A DNA stretch of 64,000 nt, taken from the NCBI GenBank assembly GCA_022315425.1, contig JAIUPT010000024.1, forward strand, positions 659,933 through 723,932, read 5' to 3'. The position numbers and the translations under genes are program-made. Numbering within the stretch: the first letter of the stretch is position 1; the number at the start of each line of letters is the position of its first letter. The notes below the pieces were generated by a model, which saw only the letters and a list, made by a program, of their open reading frames with translations, did not search any database and was not told the origin of the DNA. Shown here in pieces: positions 1 to 11,272 of the stretch. This DNA is from Pseudevernia furfuracea. Its lineage: Eukaryota > Ascomycota > Lecanoromycetes > Lecanorales > Parmeliaceae.

Positions 1-384
1 AATCCATTCCTGGTCGGGATCAAAGAAAAAGTCATACTTGCTGGACTCGGCGGGTGACAGGTGGATGGAGGGACAGACAAGATTTCGAAACCTGATATTG
101 TATCCTCGTGTGCAGACACGACCGGCGGACTGGCATTGTGAACAAGTTTTCTTTCCGTCACCTACTGCTGATCAGCTCGGATGTCGCGAGGGGGCGGAAG
201 CAGCCCGGTAACTTGCATGGAAAGCTTGAAGGCGAGAACTTACACTTCAGATGGCGCACCCGGCAATTGGCGCTGTGTCAGGAAACGTTTAGCGTACAGT
301 TTTCTTTCCGGTGGCAATTTGATGATTGCGGGTCTCGAGAAATAGTGTAAGCAGGGGATATCATTCAGCTCACCAGTCACGCAT
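1..384 (-). CDS. Zn(II)2Cys6 transcription factor, N-terminal part, cut by window edge
   Basis: Fungal binuclear zinc-cluster regulator; such proteins bind DNA in the nucleus. It reads leftwards in three exons, 384-374, 272-244 and 161-1. Exon 1 is only 11 nt (ATG CGT GAC TG) and is followed by GTGAGC; exon 2 ends before GTAAGT; the acceptors are CACAG and CAGTAG. Splicing gives MRDCANCRVRHLKCDGKKTC followed by SQCQSAGRVC, so the six cysteines of the family motif (C-x2-C-x6-C-x5-6-C-x2-C-x6-C) are all present within about 26 residues. The reading frame stays open to base 1, so the linker and middle domain lie outside the window. No target can be inferred. The splicing is my inference, but the fit of three exons to one motif makes it strong. 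Confidence 0.85.
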
Positions 385-534
385 TAGATTCTATGGGAAG
401 TGATGATTGGGAAGGTGGAGAGACTGCTCGGGGGAGAGAAAAAGGAAAATAGGAAAAAGGGGAAAAAGGAAGGAAGGCGGTTGGGGGCCTTTGTCGAGTA
501 CTCATATAATCTCATACTGGTATTGTGGTATTGT

Positions 535-684
535 CATATTATGGTATATTATGGTATATTATGGTATTATCTTTTATGATTGATAATTGATAATTGATGG
601 CTGAAGTGGTGAATGAGGCTGATGAGGTCATTCAAATAGAGAGTAGAGAGTAGAGAGTAGAGAGTAGAGAGTAGAGAGTAGAGA
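535..684. repeat. Two short tandem repeats upstream of the zinc-cluster gene
   Basis: About 535-570 holds an 11-bp unit of the type TATGGTATATT repeated about three times. About 638-684 holds a 7-bp unit GAGAGTA repeated about six times. Both are simple tandem repeats in the 5' flank of the minus-strand regulator gene. Confidence 0.8.
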
Positions 685-956
685 GCAAGGTAGCCCACGT
701 ACCTTACCTCAAGTAATTCGGGGGCGTGGGGGTGTCGGCCCGTCAAAAGTCATTCTTTTCGGACCAATTCGGGTACGCTAATTTATAGCCGCTCGGGGAA
801 ACGATAGCCCCGATCCCTGCCTGTAAGCTGTAAGATAAAGTAAAGTAAAGTAAGGTACCTGAGAGTTATTGTTATTCTACACTTCTACACACTACACCCC
901 TCTTACGCCAGAGCTATGACTTGAAGAGAAAAGTCATGATCCTCCAGTGCAGGTCT

Positions 957-1012
957 GGGATAAGGATAAGGATAAGGATAAGGATAAGGATAAGGATAAG
1001 GATGGGGATAAG
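957..1012. repeat. (GGATAA)n hexamer minisatellite
   Basis: Eight near-perfect GGATAA units end in a variant GGATGGGGATAAG. On the minus strand they read Pro-Tyr repeats in a short ORF, which I treat as spurious. The unit is not the telomeric TTAGGG. Confidence 0.85.
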
Positions 1013-3598
1013 TAATACCCCTATACATCACAACATCTGTGCCCTCGAACCCTAAAATGCGACTATCGAGGAGGTACAAGACGGAAAGAAAACGTGGCCG
1101 AATATGTATAAAGTACTTTGAGCCATTTTCAAAAGGCTTGATCTTCATCTGCGAGGGAGGGGCGATTTGAGCGCCTCAAGCAACCTGACTGGCCTCATAA
1201 ACGCCCCCACGCCCCTGCAGGACTCGCGAGATAATATCATAATCCATAGCTGATTATCAACCGATGCTGTTGTACAATCTTCATAATCGTAACATACATA
1301 ATAATAAGCACAGTATAAGTCAATCTTATGCTGCACAGAATATTATAATAGTAATTTCTGATGCCCGCATGTATTGACGCGCATCTCTATATCTATGATA
1401 TCTAAGGTACCTTATGATATATCACATTAGCTCCCCGCTTGTGTATAAAATTGAATCAAAATTGCTTACTCTACATACGAGTACCGAGATTAATTGTTTA
1501 TGAAAAACTGGATTTTTCGCATCTTGAATCTTGACCATAAAGTAAGAGAGAGTAAGAGGCCCTGACCGCCCCCAGCCGTCCCTAGCTTCCGGGGCCGGTC
1601 ATCCCCGGCGGGGATGACCACTGTCATGCTTATCTTACATTCTACAGACTACCTTAGTATCTACCCAGCTACCTACACCCCATTCACTTTGTCCCTAAAC
1701 ATACCTTTACAAGACAAGACACTTGTCTACAAGTATTCTCTACTCCTAAGCGAGTGTGGACAGCCTTCGTGCAGTCTGAGCATTATTTACTCAGCCAACC
1801 GACCAATCTTACTCACTAACCGACACCAATTACATCTCTCCCCGAGCGTGGATGCGCACTCGACTGTGCTTATCATCAATTGCTGAGAATTGGAAGATTC
1901 TAGTCATTGCGCTTTGGTGTGACTCATTGGAGTCAAGCCGACTGCCACTGATCAATGAGTTCTTAGGGAGATTGATGCTGAAACCGATGCTTGACTAGAG
2001 CCAGCTCAGTGATAACAGCAGTAGTAGCGATCCTGGCAAAATGGACCTGCCCTTCACCCTTCTATAACAAGCCGCGAGACAAAATCACTCAGCAACTTTT
2101 CCCGCCTCAGCAATAACAGTCACGATGGATACCTCCTACTGGCAGCAGCACTAGCGTGTACCGCCACAAATGCCATTTCAGACTAACACAAATCATGCCT
2201 ACCTAGCTGATGTCAACCTGGATCACTATCGGGTCATGGGGGTGTACGATGATGACTAGTCTGATCGGAAACGTCAGAGCTCATACCGCGGCTTTCGCCA
2301 TGCGGACCATTCTGATTGGTCGGCGACATGTGCAAGCGTGGACGTGGCTCCTTCTTTCAACCAAGTTTCATAGACTCGCCAAGGCATTAGAACTAGCGCG
2401 ACTGCGCATCGCACATATCTAAGGCAAGGCACTCGATAGACTGACCACAAATAGAAACACCATCTATCATCGAATCATTCAAAATTTACAGCCAACGCTA
2501 CGTCTTCTTGACAATAGGCATCTCAACCTACTTTGGGTGCCTATCGCTTAAGGCTACAGGGATGCAATAGAAGAGCATATGAGTTCCGTACTCGTGCGAC
2601 AGAAAGATCTCGCAGCTCTTGGCCGTCCGGCGTGGATCTCCTCACTGATGGATGAGGGTACTACAAGCGGCATCGATTGGTGGGTACTTCCGTGCCAAGA
2701 AGATGGATGCACTTTTCAGCCGCACGAGCATATGCAGACTGCAGACGAGTATACTCCAGTTCATATACATGCCATTGCTTGGAAAGCTTTTTTTTTTTTT
2801 TTTTGCATGTATACAATCTGACTCTAATGACGGCTTCTTACAAACACAGAGTGGAGCCGAGGGTCCCCAGATGCTCCACTCATGATTAATAATCAAGCTT
2901 GGAAATCACCGACAAGCCGAGAAAGGAAACTTTCCTATTAAGGATTCGCACAATTCTGTCAAACTTTCCACGACATCTCGAACCGCAACAAAAGATCCAA
3001 TTTTTTCCTCGCCACTTCTATTGCTTTAGCTATCATACTTTCTTACAACATGCTTATCATCATGTCTATAGCAAAAGAAAGGAACGTGGAGCTGTCCGAA
3101 GGAGGCGATTGCAAGGATCTGCCGGATCAAGATAGATACCTGCTCATATCTACGCGCGGTTCGAGATGTATGGACCAAGCTTTTCTCAACCTCAACAGTC
3201 TCTAACACGAGCTATCCAGGCTTACGGATCAAGCTTTACAAGCTCAGCAGTCTCCGTCACAATCTCGTACATGAGCGGTCAAGGCTTATGGACCCGGGGT
3301 TATCAAGCTCCACAATACCTGGCTTGAGCAATTGGTGCCATGGATCATCTATCATTTTAGGCCACCCAGCATCCCAAATCCCAAATCCCAAATTTTAGTG
3401 TTCTTCTGGCCAACAGCTGTCATATCTTTTTTCTCGACAATGTTGTATATAAAGAACCCCTCCCTCACCCTTGATTTTCAGTGTCTTGCCAAAGACAAAT
3501 CTTTCTTGCAAACGTCTTCCCTCCGTCAAGTCTGAGCCTTCTTCGACTCTTATTGCGAGAGACCCTGCTGAAGACCTCCCCCATTCATCACCATCACC
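1013..3598. other. Intergenic, no supported gene
   Basis: Only short ORFs in unrelated frames are seen. The stretch at about 2170-2380 reads briefly like coding DNA with scattered stops and could be a remnant, but I recognise nothing. A T16 run lies near 2790. The last 200 bp form the promoter side of the MFS gene. Confidence 0.5.
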
Positions 3599-5458
3599 AT
3601 GTCCCATTCCACGCCCAAGCCACCTAGTCCATGCCATTTACCGTCCAGTCAAGCAAAGAATGGCCAAACAGTGGAAAAAGTCGTGGAGACGCCGGGATCG
3701 CCTCCACCAGAGTACAAAGAGCAGGAGCAAGACGTCTCAATCGGTCAAGCTCGCAAGCGTGCCGTCGCGATTCTGATAGTCTTGACCAACCTGGTCCCGG
3801 TATGCCAGCCAGTCCATACCGCTCGCTCCCGCTGATTCGCATCAAAGATGATGTCATTCGGTCTCGGTATTGGAGGTGGACTGGTCATCGGCAAAGCTCT
3901 CGGCGTCGATGAACCAACTCAAGCAGCCTGGATCCCAGCATCTTACTCGTACGTCTCCCTCCAAGCTTTACAACTCCGCCGTGAGAGCTGACATACCACG
4001 GCTCGCCAGGTTGACTTCCGGCGCCTTCGTCCTCATGTCAGGTCGGCTCGGCTCCATTTACGGCCACAAGAATATCCTGCTTGGCGGAGCCGCTTGGTGG
4101 GTCCTCTGGTCCTTCATCAACGCTTTCTGCAACAACTTCATCGCTTTCAATGTTGTTAGAGCTTTGAGCGGTATCGGTGCGGCAATGATCGTACCTAATG
4201 CTATTGCCGTCATCGGAACGACACTCCCGCCGGGTAAGATGCGCAACTTGAGTCTAGGGTTTTTCGGCGCCGGGGCTCCTGTGGGAGGGTGGTTGGGGAC
4301 GTTGTTCGCTGGTCTCCTGGCCGAGCTGACGCCGTGGAAATGGCTGTTTATTTTTATGTGGGCGCCATCTGTCTTGCAGAGAATCATGGAATATGGCTAA
4401 CGCAATGCGATCAGGTCCATACTGGGGTTGCTTGTTTTTGGAAGCCTTGCGCTCTTACTTCCTCCGGAGGAGCCGACCAGCAAGTCCGAGCCGATGGACT
4501 GGATCGGTTCCGCCCTCGGCATCGGTGGCCTCATCACTTTCAACTTTGCCTGGAAGTATGTCCCCCAAACCTCGACCACAAAGCATCTCAGCTAACCCTC
4601 ATACCCAGCCAAGCTCCCACCGCCGGATGGGACTCCCCCTACGAAATCGCCCTCTTGATCACCTCCGTCATCCTCTTCGCCGCCTTCGCCGTCTGGGAAC
4701 ACAAACTCGCGCCATTCCCCATCCTACCCCTGTCCATTTTCCAAGCCCCGTCCTTCTTCCCCCTCGTCGTCGTCGTCTGCTTCAGCTTCATGTCCTACGC
4801 CACCTTCATCTGGTACCTCGTCGCCTGGCAGCAAGAAATCCGCCACTGGTCCGCCCTCTCCACCTCCTTCGGCCTCGCCCCCATGGCCCTCGGCGCCACC
4901 TCCGCCGCCTTGGTCGCCGCCTGGCTCATCCCCCGCCTCGCGGCCCAGTGGATCTTGGCCATCGGCGCCCTCGCCGCCCTCGTCGCCCAGGTCGTCTTGG
5001 CCACCATGCCCGCGCGCCAGTCGTATTGGCCCTCCGTTTTCCCCGCCACCGTCGTCCAGTCGCTCTGTCCGGACTTCATCTTCACGGCCGCGGCCATCAT
5101 CGCGAGTAACAGCGTCAAGAGGAACGAGCAGGGGATCGCGGGGAGCTTGATCGGTACGTTGCAGCTTTATGCGACGAGTATCGGACTCGGGTTCGCGGGG
5201 GTGGTGGAGGTCCATGTCGGTGGGGGCGGCGATGGCGGCGAAGGGGAGACGGTCAAGGGGTATCGAGGCGCGTTGTGGTTCGGGGTGGGTTTGGCGGTGG
5301 TGGCCCTGGTCGTTTGTGCCGGGTGGGTTCGGATGCCCAAGGACGGGAGGGAAGGGTGGGAGGGGGACGATGCGCTCCCTGGTCTTGGTCGTAGGCAGGA
5401 CAAGGAGGAGGAGGAGGAGGCAAAGTTCGGCGGTGGTGTCGCCGGTAGGAGCGTTTGA
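3599..5458 (+). CDS. MFS transporter, DHA2-like (14-TM drug:H+ antiporter type)
   Basis: Proton-driven plasma-membrane exporter of small molecules by family; the substrate is unknown. There are five exons: 3599-3799, 3848-3948, 4010-4357, 4415-4555 and 4609-5458, with introns of 48-61 bp that all follow GT-AG and keep frame. The spliced protein is about 546 aa. After a hydrophilic Pro-rich N-terminus come helices, then the MFS signature region (SGRLGSIYGHKN, the loop 2-3 motif A) and the motif C-like GFFGAGAPVGGWLG typical of antiporters. The WxW pattern near TPWKWLFIFM and the second half resemble the fungal aminotriazole-resistance/ATR1-type group. The C-tail is acidic and Glu-rich. The start is the ATG at 3599, which opens the frame just before the conserved helices. 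No neighbouring pathway genes suggest its substrate. Confidence 0.88.
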
Positions 5459-7658
5459 TGAGGATCCGGGGTTTCGAAGAATTGCTCTGGAGCGAAGCAT
5501 CCCAGCTGCATCCATCCATCCATCGGTACTCTACACTATTTCCATAGATATAAATCAGGACGTCCGGTTCGGGCAAGGCACACCCGCTCTTAATTAAGGT
5601 ATTCATGCACCGCTCGCTCGTCGCTCCATCGCATAACCGCACATTGATCCCCTACCAACCAACCAACCAACCAACCAACCGAGGCGTCAGCGACGCCGGA
5701 GATGCGCGACCAGTCCTCCCTGTGCCCCGTGCCCTGTGCCCTCTCTCTTCTCTCCACCCTCTCCCCTCGTTTCCGCTCGACTCGACTCGACAAGCGTACG
5801 AGTACGAGTTACCCTGGCTAATACGCCCGCCCCCCCTCCGCTCCCACTCAACTCAACTCAATTCACCTCAACCCATCTCATCTCAAACCATCCATCCACT
5901 CCGGAACAAACATCCATTGACATTGACATTGACATTGACGTTCCCACGCAACGAGCTCAGCGCCGACGGACAATGTACCTCGAATCACGGGGATGGGTAT
6001 TGATATATAGATATATATATGTACGCAACACCAACAACCGGGAACCATTTCAAACACAAACACAAAGCCAATCGCTATCGCACAATACGCGCCCCTGGTT
6101 GGTTGGTTTACTCACTCACTCACTCACTCAAACAGCCACACGGATGTATTTCTGTTTCCTCCAAGACGGCAAGGCAAGGCAAGGCTATCGCGATCGAACG
6201 TTGGCCCACTGTGTGTGGGCTTGGGCTTGAGGTTACGGTGGCGTGGCGTGGTGGGAGTTTTTCTCCGTTTCGGGCAGGGGGGGCTTGTACATTTTTTTCC
6301 CCGGTCGTTTCGGGCTTGAAGGGGGAGCCTGCCTGGGGGGGGAGCTTCTGCTCCTCCGTCGACGATTTTTCTGTCTCTCGTAGATGGTCGATGTCTGCTC
6401 GTGTAGAGAGTATGCTTTTCTCACAGTACCGTTATCGGGAGGGTTGTTCCGGCAAGTTTTCATATGCTCTTTGTTGTTGATAACGGGGGAGGCCGTTACT
6501 TGACGGGATTATGGGGTACGTGAAGCGACAAGAAGATGGGCTGTAGCAATGACAATGGTTTGGTGAACGGGGACGATAGGGGAGATAGCAAAAGAGGTAG
6601 CAGAGGAGAGAGAAAGGGCTCGAGGAAGTGTTATGGTAGCGGTAGTAGTGGCAATTGAGTTTCTGTATTCTTGAACAGAAGGATTTGTGTATCTCCGTAC
6701 TCATAAACAAGGGAAATTGTCCATGGGAAGGTCCATTTTACCGATGAGCGATATGGCATCTTGAGGATGTAGTATACTTCTCATGGGTAAACATATCATC
6801 TATACGAGGCGGGTATCCACCGGTGACAGGCAACATCACTCGTATCTAGCGGGCCTTTACACCGTTATAGGTGTTTTCAAGTCCCATCTTTTCGCATTTA
6901 TCGCTCACGATGACAGAGGTGGAACGCTGAGCCTTAACCCATGCTTTTGTGTCACCTCATAAAGCCGCCTGATCTTCTCGTGTGCGTCCCGCTGATTGAG
7001 TGCGCAGACCACAAAGGTCGTCAAATGAAAGCAAGCGAAGCTTGCGCATCATTCAAAATAACTCTTCAGCAGAGCATGCCACATTTGCGTTGTGAAAAGA
7101 TAGTCAAACAATGCTTTGAACACTGATAGATATGCGCTGCTGAGGTAGCCAAGTCTGGGGGCCCGGCCGAGCGAGGACCCACGGCGCCCATTGGCCAATC
7201 ACAGTATGTGGTGACTACAGAGCCTCTGATGTAGATTGCTGTAGCATCGAGGTCATCAGACGCTTTTGAAAACGCAGCAAAGAGTCATTTGGAGGAAGGT
7301 CGAGTTCTGAACTCAGAGCATTCGGCTGAGCCCCGCCGACACTTCGTCCGTCGGTATTCAATTAGGGTGCTGTCATCGACTTTCCCATAAGGCGCGGACC
7401 CTACCCAATGAAGAGTAGATACCTTCAAGACAGAAAGTCCTTCCTGACCTGTGTCTTAGATCTGGCATTCCAAGGTGTCTCTAGGTCAAGCCCATATCCT
7501 CAAACACTCTTCTTGGTCGAACTTGCCGAGGTCTCGTGTAGTTGATTACGACTTTAAGCGCATTCGTACCAGTCAAGGAAACGAACATTTTACCGAACCA
7601 TTTCGAAGACAGTCAGACAGCTATACTCTGTAAATTGTTTTTTCCGGGCTCGCATTTG
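5459..7658. other. Intergenic with low-complexity tracts
   Basis: Downstream of the MFS gene lie (CCAA)n at about 5657-5680, an ACTCGACTCGAC/CAACTCAACTCA-rich pyrimidine stretch at 5770-5880, (CATTGA)n at 5917-5940 and (ACTC)n at 6112-6130. G-rich tracts follow at 6270-6345. Between 6500 and 7658 I see no coding signal. Confidence 0.55.
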
Positions 7659-8549
7659 CTATTGATGGTCTTGTCCTCGGCCCAATGCTTCGTCATCAGA
7701 TGGAGGTTCGACGCCCCAATGATACCCATACCCGTCCCAATAATCCACGGTCTCCGACGCCAGCCTTCTGTCGGGAACAGGAAACACTTTGACTTCTTCA
7801 TCAGTGTTCAGCTTGAGTTTGGAAACCCTCCCAAACAGTGTTCCACGACTAGTGATCAGGCGCAGCTTCAGCCACACCGACTGAACGATTCTGTGGCTTA
7901 TTGAAAAGACACAAGGTAGGCAACTAACTTCCATTGCATCATCGGACAACTGTTCTACCAGCACTTCGCCATCGCAGATTGTAAATACAATTGTATCCAC
8001 ATGGATCTGACGCTCGAAGGGGCCCTTGTAGACGAACTGCGGACCATGATGAAAGAAGCCGCTGAGCAGGTGGAAAAGCGGTCGGAAGATTTCACCTGGG
8101 CCGCCATCGCCTCCAAATTGGCCACCGCGACACTCACCGAAGATCCTCATCTCTACCTCTAGATTGCGGATGTGAACGATAGGACCTGGGAAGAGGGTCC
8201 AAGTAGGCCAGATGTCGTAGCCTTGGATCATTAAATCGAGCTTGAAGTCCAACCCCTGCTTCGACGTATCGAGCCGGGCTAAGACCTCACGTACTTCGAT
8301 ATTCATTTGACGGTTACATGCTTGCAGACTTTGGCATGCGTACCGAGGATAGACATCGGTAGGGTAGAAGACGCTTTTCTGCCGCTCCGGCTCCGAGCCA
8401 AATCCTGCGAAGCGTGGACCTGCGTTCTGGGGTGTTTCTGGTGGCTCAGATGGTGATTGGAGCACGATGAGGTAAATTTCGTCGCGGATCTCTCGAGGTA
8501 GAGTGAGGAGATTATGAGTGGCTGCTGGCGTGATCTGAACGGATGGCAT
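7659..8549 (-). CDS. 2EXR / F-box-like domain protein
   Basis: Uncharacterised fungal protein of the large F-box-like (2EXR) group. Residues 15-30 (LLTLPREIRDEIYLIVLQS) carry the typical LPxEIRxxIY motif. The rest follows the family plan: a short Cys/Asn-rich piece (SLQACNRQMNIEVRE, like the usual LLxxCRQIxxE), then a less conserved region. An in-frame 48-bp segment at 7881-7928 (GTTAGT...TTCAG) is probably an intron, since it contains an unlikely Cys-rich insert. The spliced product would be about 280 aa in exons 8549-7929 and 7880-7659. F-box proteins usually recruit substrates to SCF ubiquitin ligases, but many 2EXR proteins have no tested function. Confidence 0.75.
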   Translation of the reverse strand: MPSVQITPAATHNLLTLPREIRDEIYLIVLQSPSEPPETPQNAGPRFAGFGSEPERQKSVFYPTDVYPRYACQSLQACNRQMNIEVREVLARLDTSKQGLDFKLDLMIQGYDIWPTWTLFPGPIVHIRNLEVEMRIFGECRGGQFGGDGGPGEIFRPLFHLLSGFFHHGPQFVYKGPFERQIHVDTIVFTICDGEVLVEQLSDDAMEVSCLPCVFSISHRIVQSVWLKLRLITSRGTLFGRVSKLKLNTDEEVKVFPVPDRRLASETVDYWDGYGYHWGVEPPSDDEALGRGQDHQ

Positions 8550-8854
8550 CTTGGTGGTTCGCGGACGCAGTTCTGACTGGACGATGAACTGGTTCTGTCC
8601 GTTCTGAGGGGCCTGGTTGTTAGTCTGATGTGTTGAATGAAATTGAGGGGAAGATGAATCATGGAAGGGCTGAATCGCAATATGTCCGATGTCCTCCTAT
8701 CAGGTCCTCTCATTAAGAATTTAAAAGGAGTCATGGAGACCAGCTCGACCAACGTCGCATTAGAAGCTTTGGAACCCCAAATCTCACGTTCGGCAGCATC
8801 AATTGGTTCAAACCCTGGACGCGTGTCTCCTTATCCTCAGCGAATCACCACCTC

Positions 8855-9423
8855 CTAGATCCTAGCTGCCCGCTCCCTTTTCTCTGCCCACCTCCACCTA
8901 CCCCCCGAACTCACCCCCCTCATCCTCGACCATGCGTCCTACTGGGCTTCCACCTCAACTCATTTCCCGTACACAACCACCCTCAGAACGTCCCCCATCC
9001 TTACCACCTACAGCGCAATGGTAGATGTTGGCTTAGGTCGGCGACAAGCCATCATGCCCATAAGGGACGGGAGGGCCTGTCGGGAATTCATAATGGATTG
9101 TGGAGTGAAAGGGATGGCTCGGGGGCCCCAGCTGCCTGGCAAGATACCCTGAACGATGAGGATAGTGAGTGGAGAGGGCCGCGGGCATGCCAAACGACCC
9201 GAATTAAGAATTTTTGCAGAACGGAAAAAGCCGTTGATACAAGACAATATCATGGGCGGAAACGCGATTTGGCGGTGGACCGATGAGAGCAAAGTGGGGG
9301 AACCTTTGCGGAGTCTGAGCGCAGGAGATTGTTTGGAGTTGGAGGCAAACGATATGGATTGTTTTAAATGGGAGAAGGTCGGATTGTGGAACATGGAGCT
9401 GGAAGTCTGCTACGCGATATGAG
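8855..9423 (+). pseudogene. F-box-like gene remnant or unresolved multi-exon gene
   Basis: From about 8857 one frame reads HLHLPPELTPLILDHASYW, a close match to the LPPELxxxILDxAEYW box that opens many fungal F-box-like and ankyrin-associated proteins; the frame stays open to about 9148. A second block at 9222-9423 reads GEPLRSLSAGDCLELE, like the VRELxxGDxxEV segment that normally closes the same proteins, and ends with a stop at 9420-9422. A TGA at about 9148 separates the blocks. One intron could join them, but no GT-AG pair I tried keeps frame, and no ATG opens the first block without another 5' exon. It may be a live gene with missed exons or a decayed copy. Confidence 0.4.
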
Positions 9424-9499
9424 GAGGACAGCTACCAATGACCAGATTCACGCTTACACATATTCAAACACGAAAAGTAAAGTCGACCAAGAACAGTCT

Positions 9500-10039
9500 C
9501 CTCTTTTCGTGGTGTGTTTATTTTGTCTAACGCTCGCAGCATCGTGGCTGCTCGCCAGCTGTAGTGCCATCTTTACCAGAGGTTCGTTCCTGGTACTTGC
9601 TTCGCCTATTTCTCTCTTGCCCCTTTCAAAGTCCCTCTTCTCGCCCGTCAAGTCGGCACCTATAGCGGTTTGGATGCCCTAAATTCCAGCCAAGGTGCCA
9701 CGTTCAATTGCTACAGAGGTGGCACCTAGGTCCCGCAATCGCAATCGCCTCCTCCATCAAATACGCTCATATCGGCCTCCCTTCTTGTTCAATTATGATG
9801 GACCTCAATCCATGGACTATCAGCTGACGCCAAATTGCTTTGCAAGGTGGAATTCACTCGGCGGCGTGACGCCGCAATGCTTCCCTATTACAAAGAGTAC
9901 TGTCTATTTGCATTATACGGGTGATATTCAAACAGCGATCCATGCGAATACAGGAGATTGTGAGTATGCGATGGGGAGGGTTAGGGATATCTGTCATGGG
10001 AAGAATGGGCAGACGAGGGGGGGTTTGGTTCACGTTTAG
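9500..10039 (+). CDS. Possible small secreted Cys-containing protein, exons unresolved
   Basis: Three blocks suggest one small secreted protein. A hydrophobic segment at about 9508-9560 (VVCLFCLTLAASWLLASCSA) looks like a signal peptide. A piece at 9665-9730 reads SQGATFNCYRGGT. A terminal piece at 9925-10039 (GDCEYAMGRVRDICHG) has paired cysteines and a Gly-Gly end, like many fungal small secreted proteins. The blocks are in different frames and the introns between them are not settled. I cannot name the family. It could also be a decayed gene. Confidence 0.25.
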
Positions 10040-10723
10040 TGATGAGACGATGAAACCCTAGAGGAATTCCGCACTGTACGAACCTACGTCTTCATTTTTT
10101 CCTGCTTCCGGTCACGTCATCACTGCGAACAATGTTGACAATGTTAATCTCATGCGCTACCCTTGCCCCATTAACAATTCCTGACAAGTATACTTCTTAG
10201 GTGAGGATCGTCTGTAGGTACTTTTTTGACAGATGCTGCGATATAAAAGAATCTTGCCGGAACACAAGAATGCTCAAGCAGCAGTTGCAGACTAGCCCCG
10301 GCAACGAAACGCCCACTTGACATTCCTTACAAACCATTTCAGTACCCCCGAATGCTCTGCCGTTACAACCGCTTCCTTTGAGATACTAAAATATTGGAAG
10401 TTGTCGACTAACTTGATGAAGCGAGATCACGTAAGGTAATGTTGAAGGCTAATTAGACCGCGCGTCATAGCAAATCGAACGCTAGAAACACCAATTTATT
10501 AGAAGTCGAAGTGCTTGAGGAAAGTCTCAAAATACATGGATCTAGCTCAGTCTATGCAGTAACGAGAGTCTTGGCCTACAATCTTCTTTCGGACTGTTAG
10601 TCAAGGTGAATATCATTTTGAATTTGTTGGAGTTAGTCGCGCCCCTCTCGTCTATATTTTAGGCTCTATGATTCCGACTCTATCGCAAAATACAGAGCCT
10701 CTTTCCACAGTCCACCCGCACTA
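10040..10723. other. Intergenic, nothing recognised
   Basis: Both strands hold only short, mixed-frame ORFs. I see no RNA gene or repeat. This is the 3' flank of the gene at 10724-11272. Confidence 0.5.
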
Positions 10724-11272
10724 CTATCCTCGTCGGCTCTTCTGATCAGCCGCCTTGGAAGGTATCCCCGTCACATCAGCAATCAACATATTCCGCGGCC
10801 CAAGCACCGTCTGCCCGCCCAAAGCATCCTCTGCTGGCACATCTGGACCCAGACACTCTTTTAGCACGCCATCAGGGCCCAGCAACTCGGCATAGATCTC
10901 AGCATAGGTTATTGTGAGACGCTGGTCGAGATCGAACATCATTAGGCTGATGGAGCAGCTTCCGTATTCAGCTTGCAAAGGTAGTCGGTCCGTTACGCCA
11001 CGGACCTGGTAGCTGAAAGAGCGAGGTTCTACCATCGACTTTCCTTTGACGATTTTGTCGAGAGCGCGCTCGCAGTCGGATTTGGTGGTCGTGAAGAGAT
11101 GGCCTAGGGTGTGGTCGAAGCAGTCATTGTGCGTTGTGAGTCGGGTTGCGTTGAGAGCCGAAGAATTGTCTGGCGCGATAGACGATGCATTGGAAGTCGA
11201 GAAAAGGTCTAGCTGTAGAGGCTTGCATATGACTAGCGGCAGGGTTAAAAAAGGTAAAAGAAAATGGATCAT
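10724..11272 (-). CDS. Secreted protein of unknown function, conserved-looking Cys pattern
   Basis: Intronless ORF of 182 aa. I chose the ATG at 11272 because it begins directly with a signal peptide (MIHFLLPFLTLPLVICKP); an upstream in-frame start at 11338 would bury the peptide behind about 22 polar residues. After a Ser/Asn-rich stretch come CFDH, DCERALDKIV, a YGSCSISL strand, a YAEIYAELLG helix, a Cys and LGGQTVLGPRNMLI. This order (DC...AL...I, then GxC, then YxEIY, C, GG, G) is shared by a widespread family of uncharacterised ascomycete secreted proteins as I remember it. Four conserved Cys probably form two disulphides. There is one possible N-glycosylation cluster near the N-terminus. 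Confidence 0.7.
   Translation of the reverse strand: MIHFLLPFLTLPLVICKPLQLDLFSTSNASSIAPDNSSALNATRLTTHNDCFDHTLGHLFTTTKSDCERALDKIVKGKSMVEPRSFSYQVRGVTDRLPLQAEYGSCSISLMMFDLDQRLTITYAEIYAELLGPDGVLKECLGPDVPAEDALGGQTVLGPRNMLIADVTGIPSKAADQKSRRG

Noticed and set aside
2210..2422. Short ORFs in 2.2-2.9 kb
   Set aside because: No family motif, overlapping frames on both strands, homopolymer run inside; probably chance.
4724..5642. Long ORFs antisense to the MFS last exon
   Set aside because: GC-rich shadow frames of the real coding strand; low-complexity composition.
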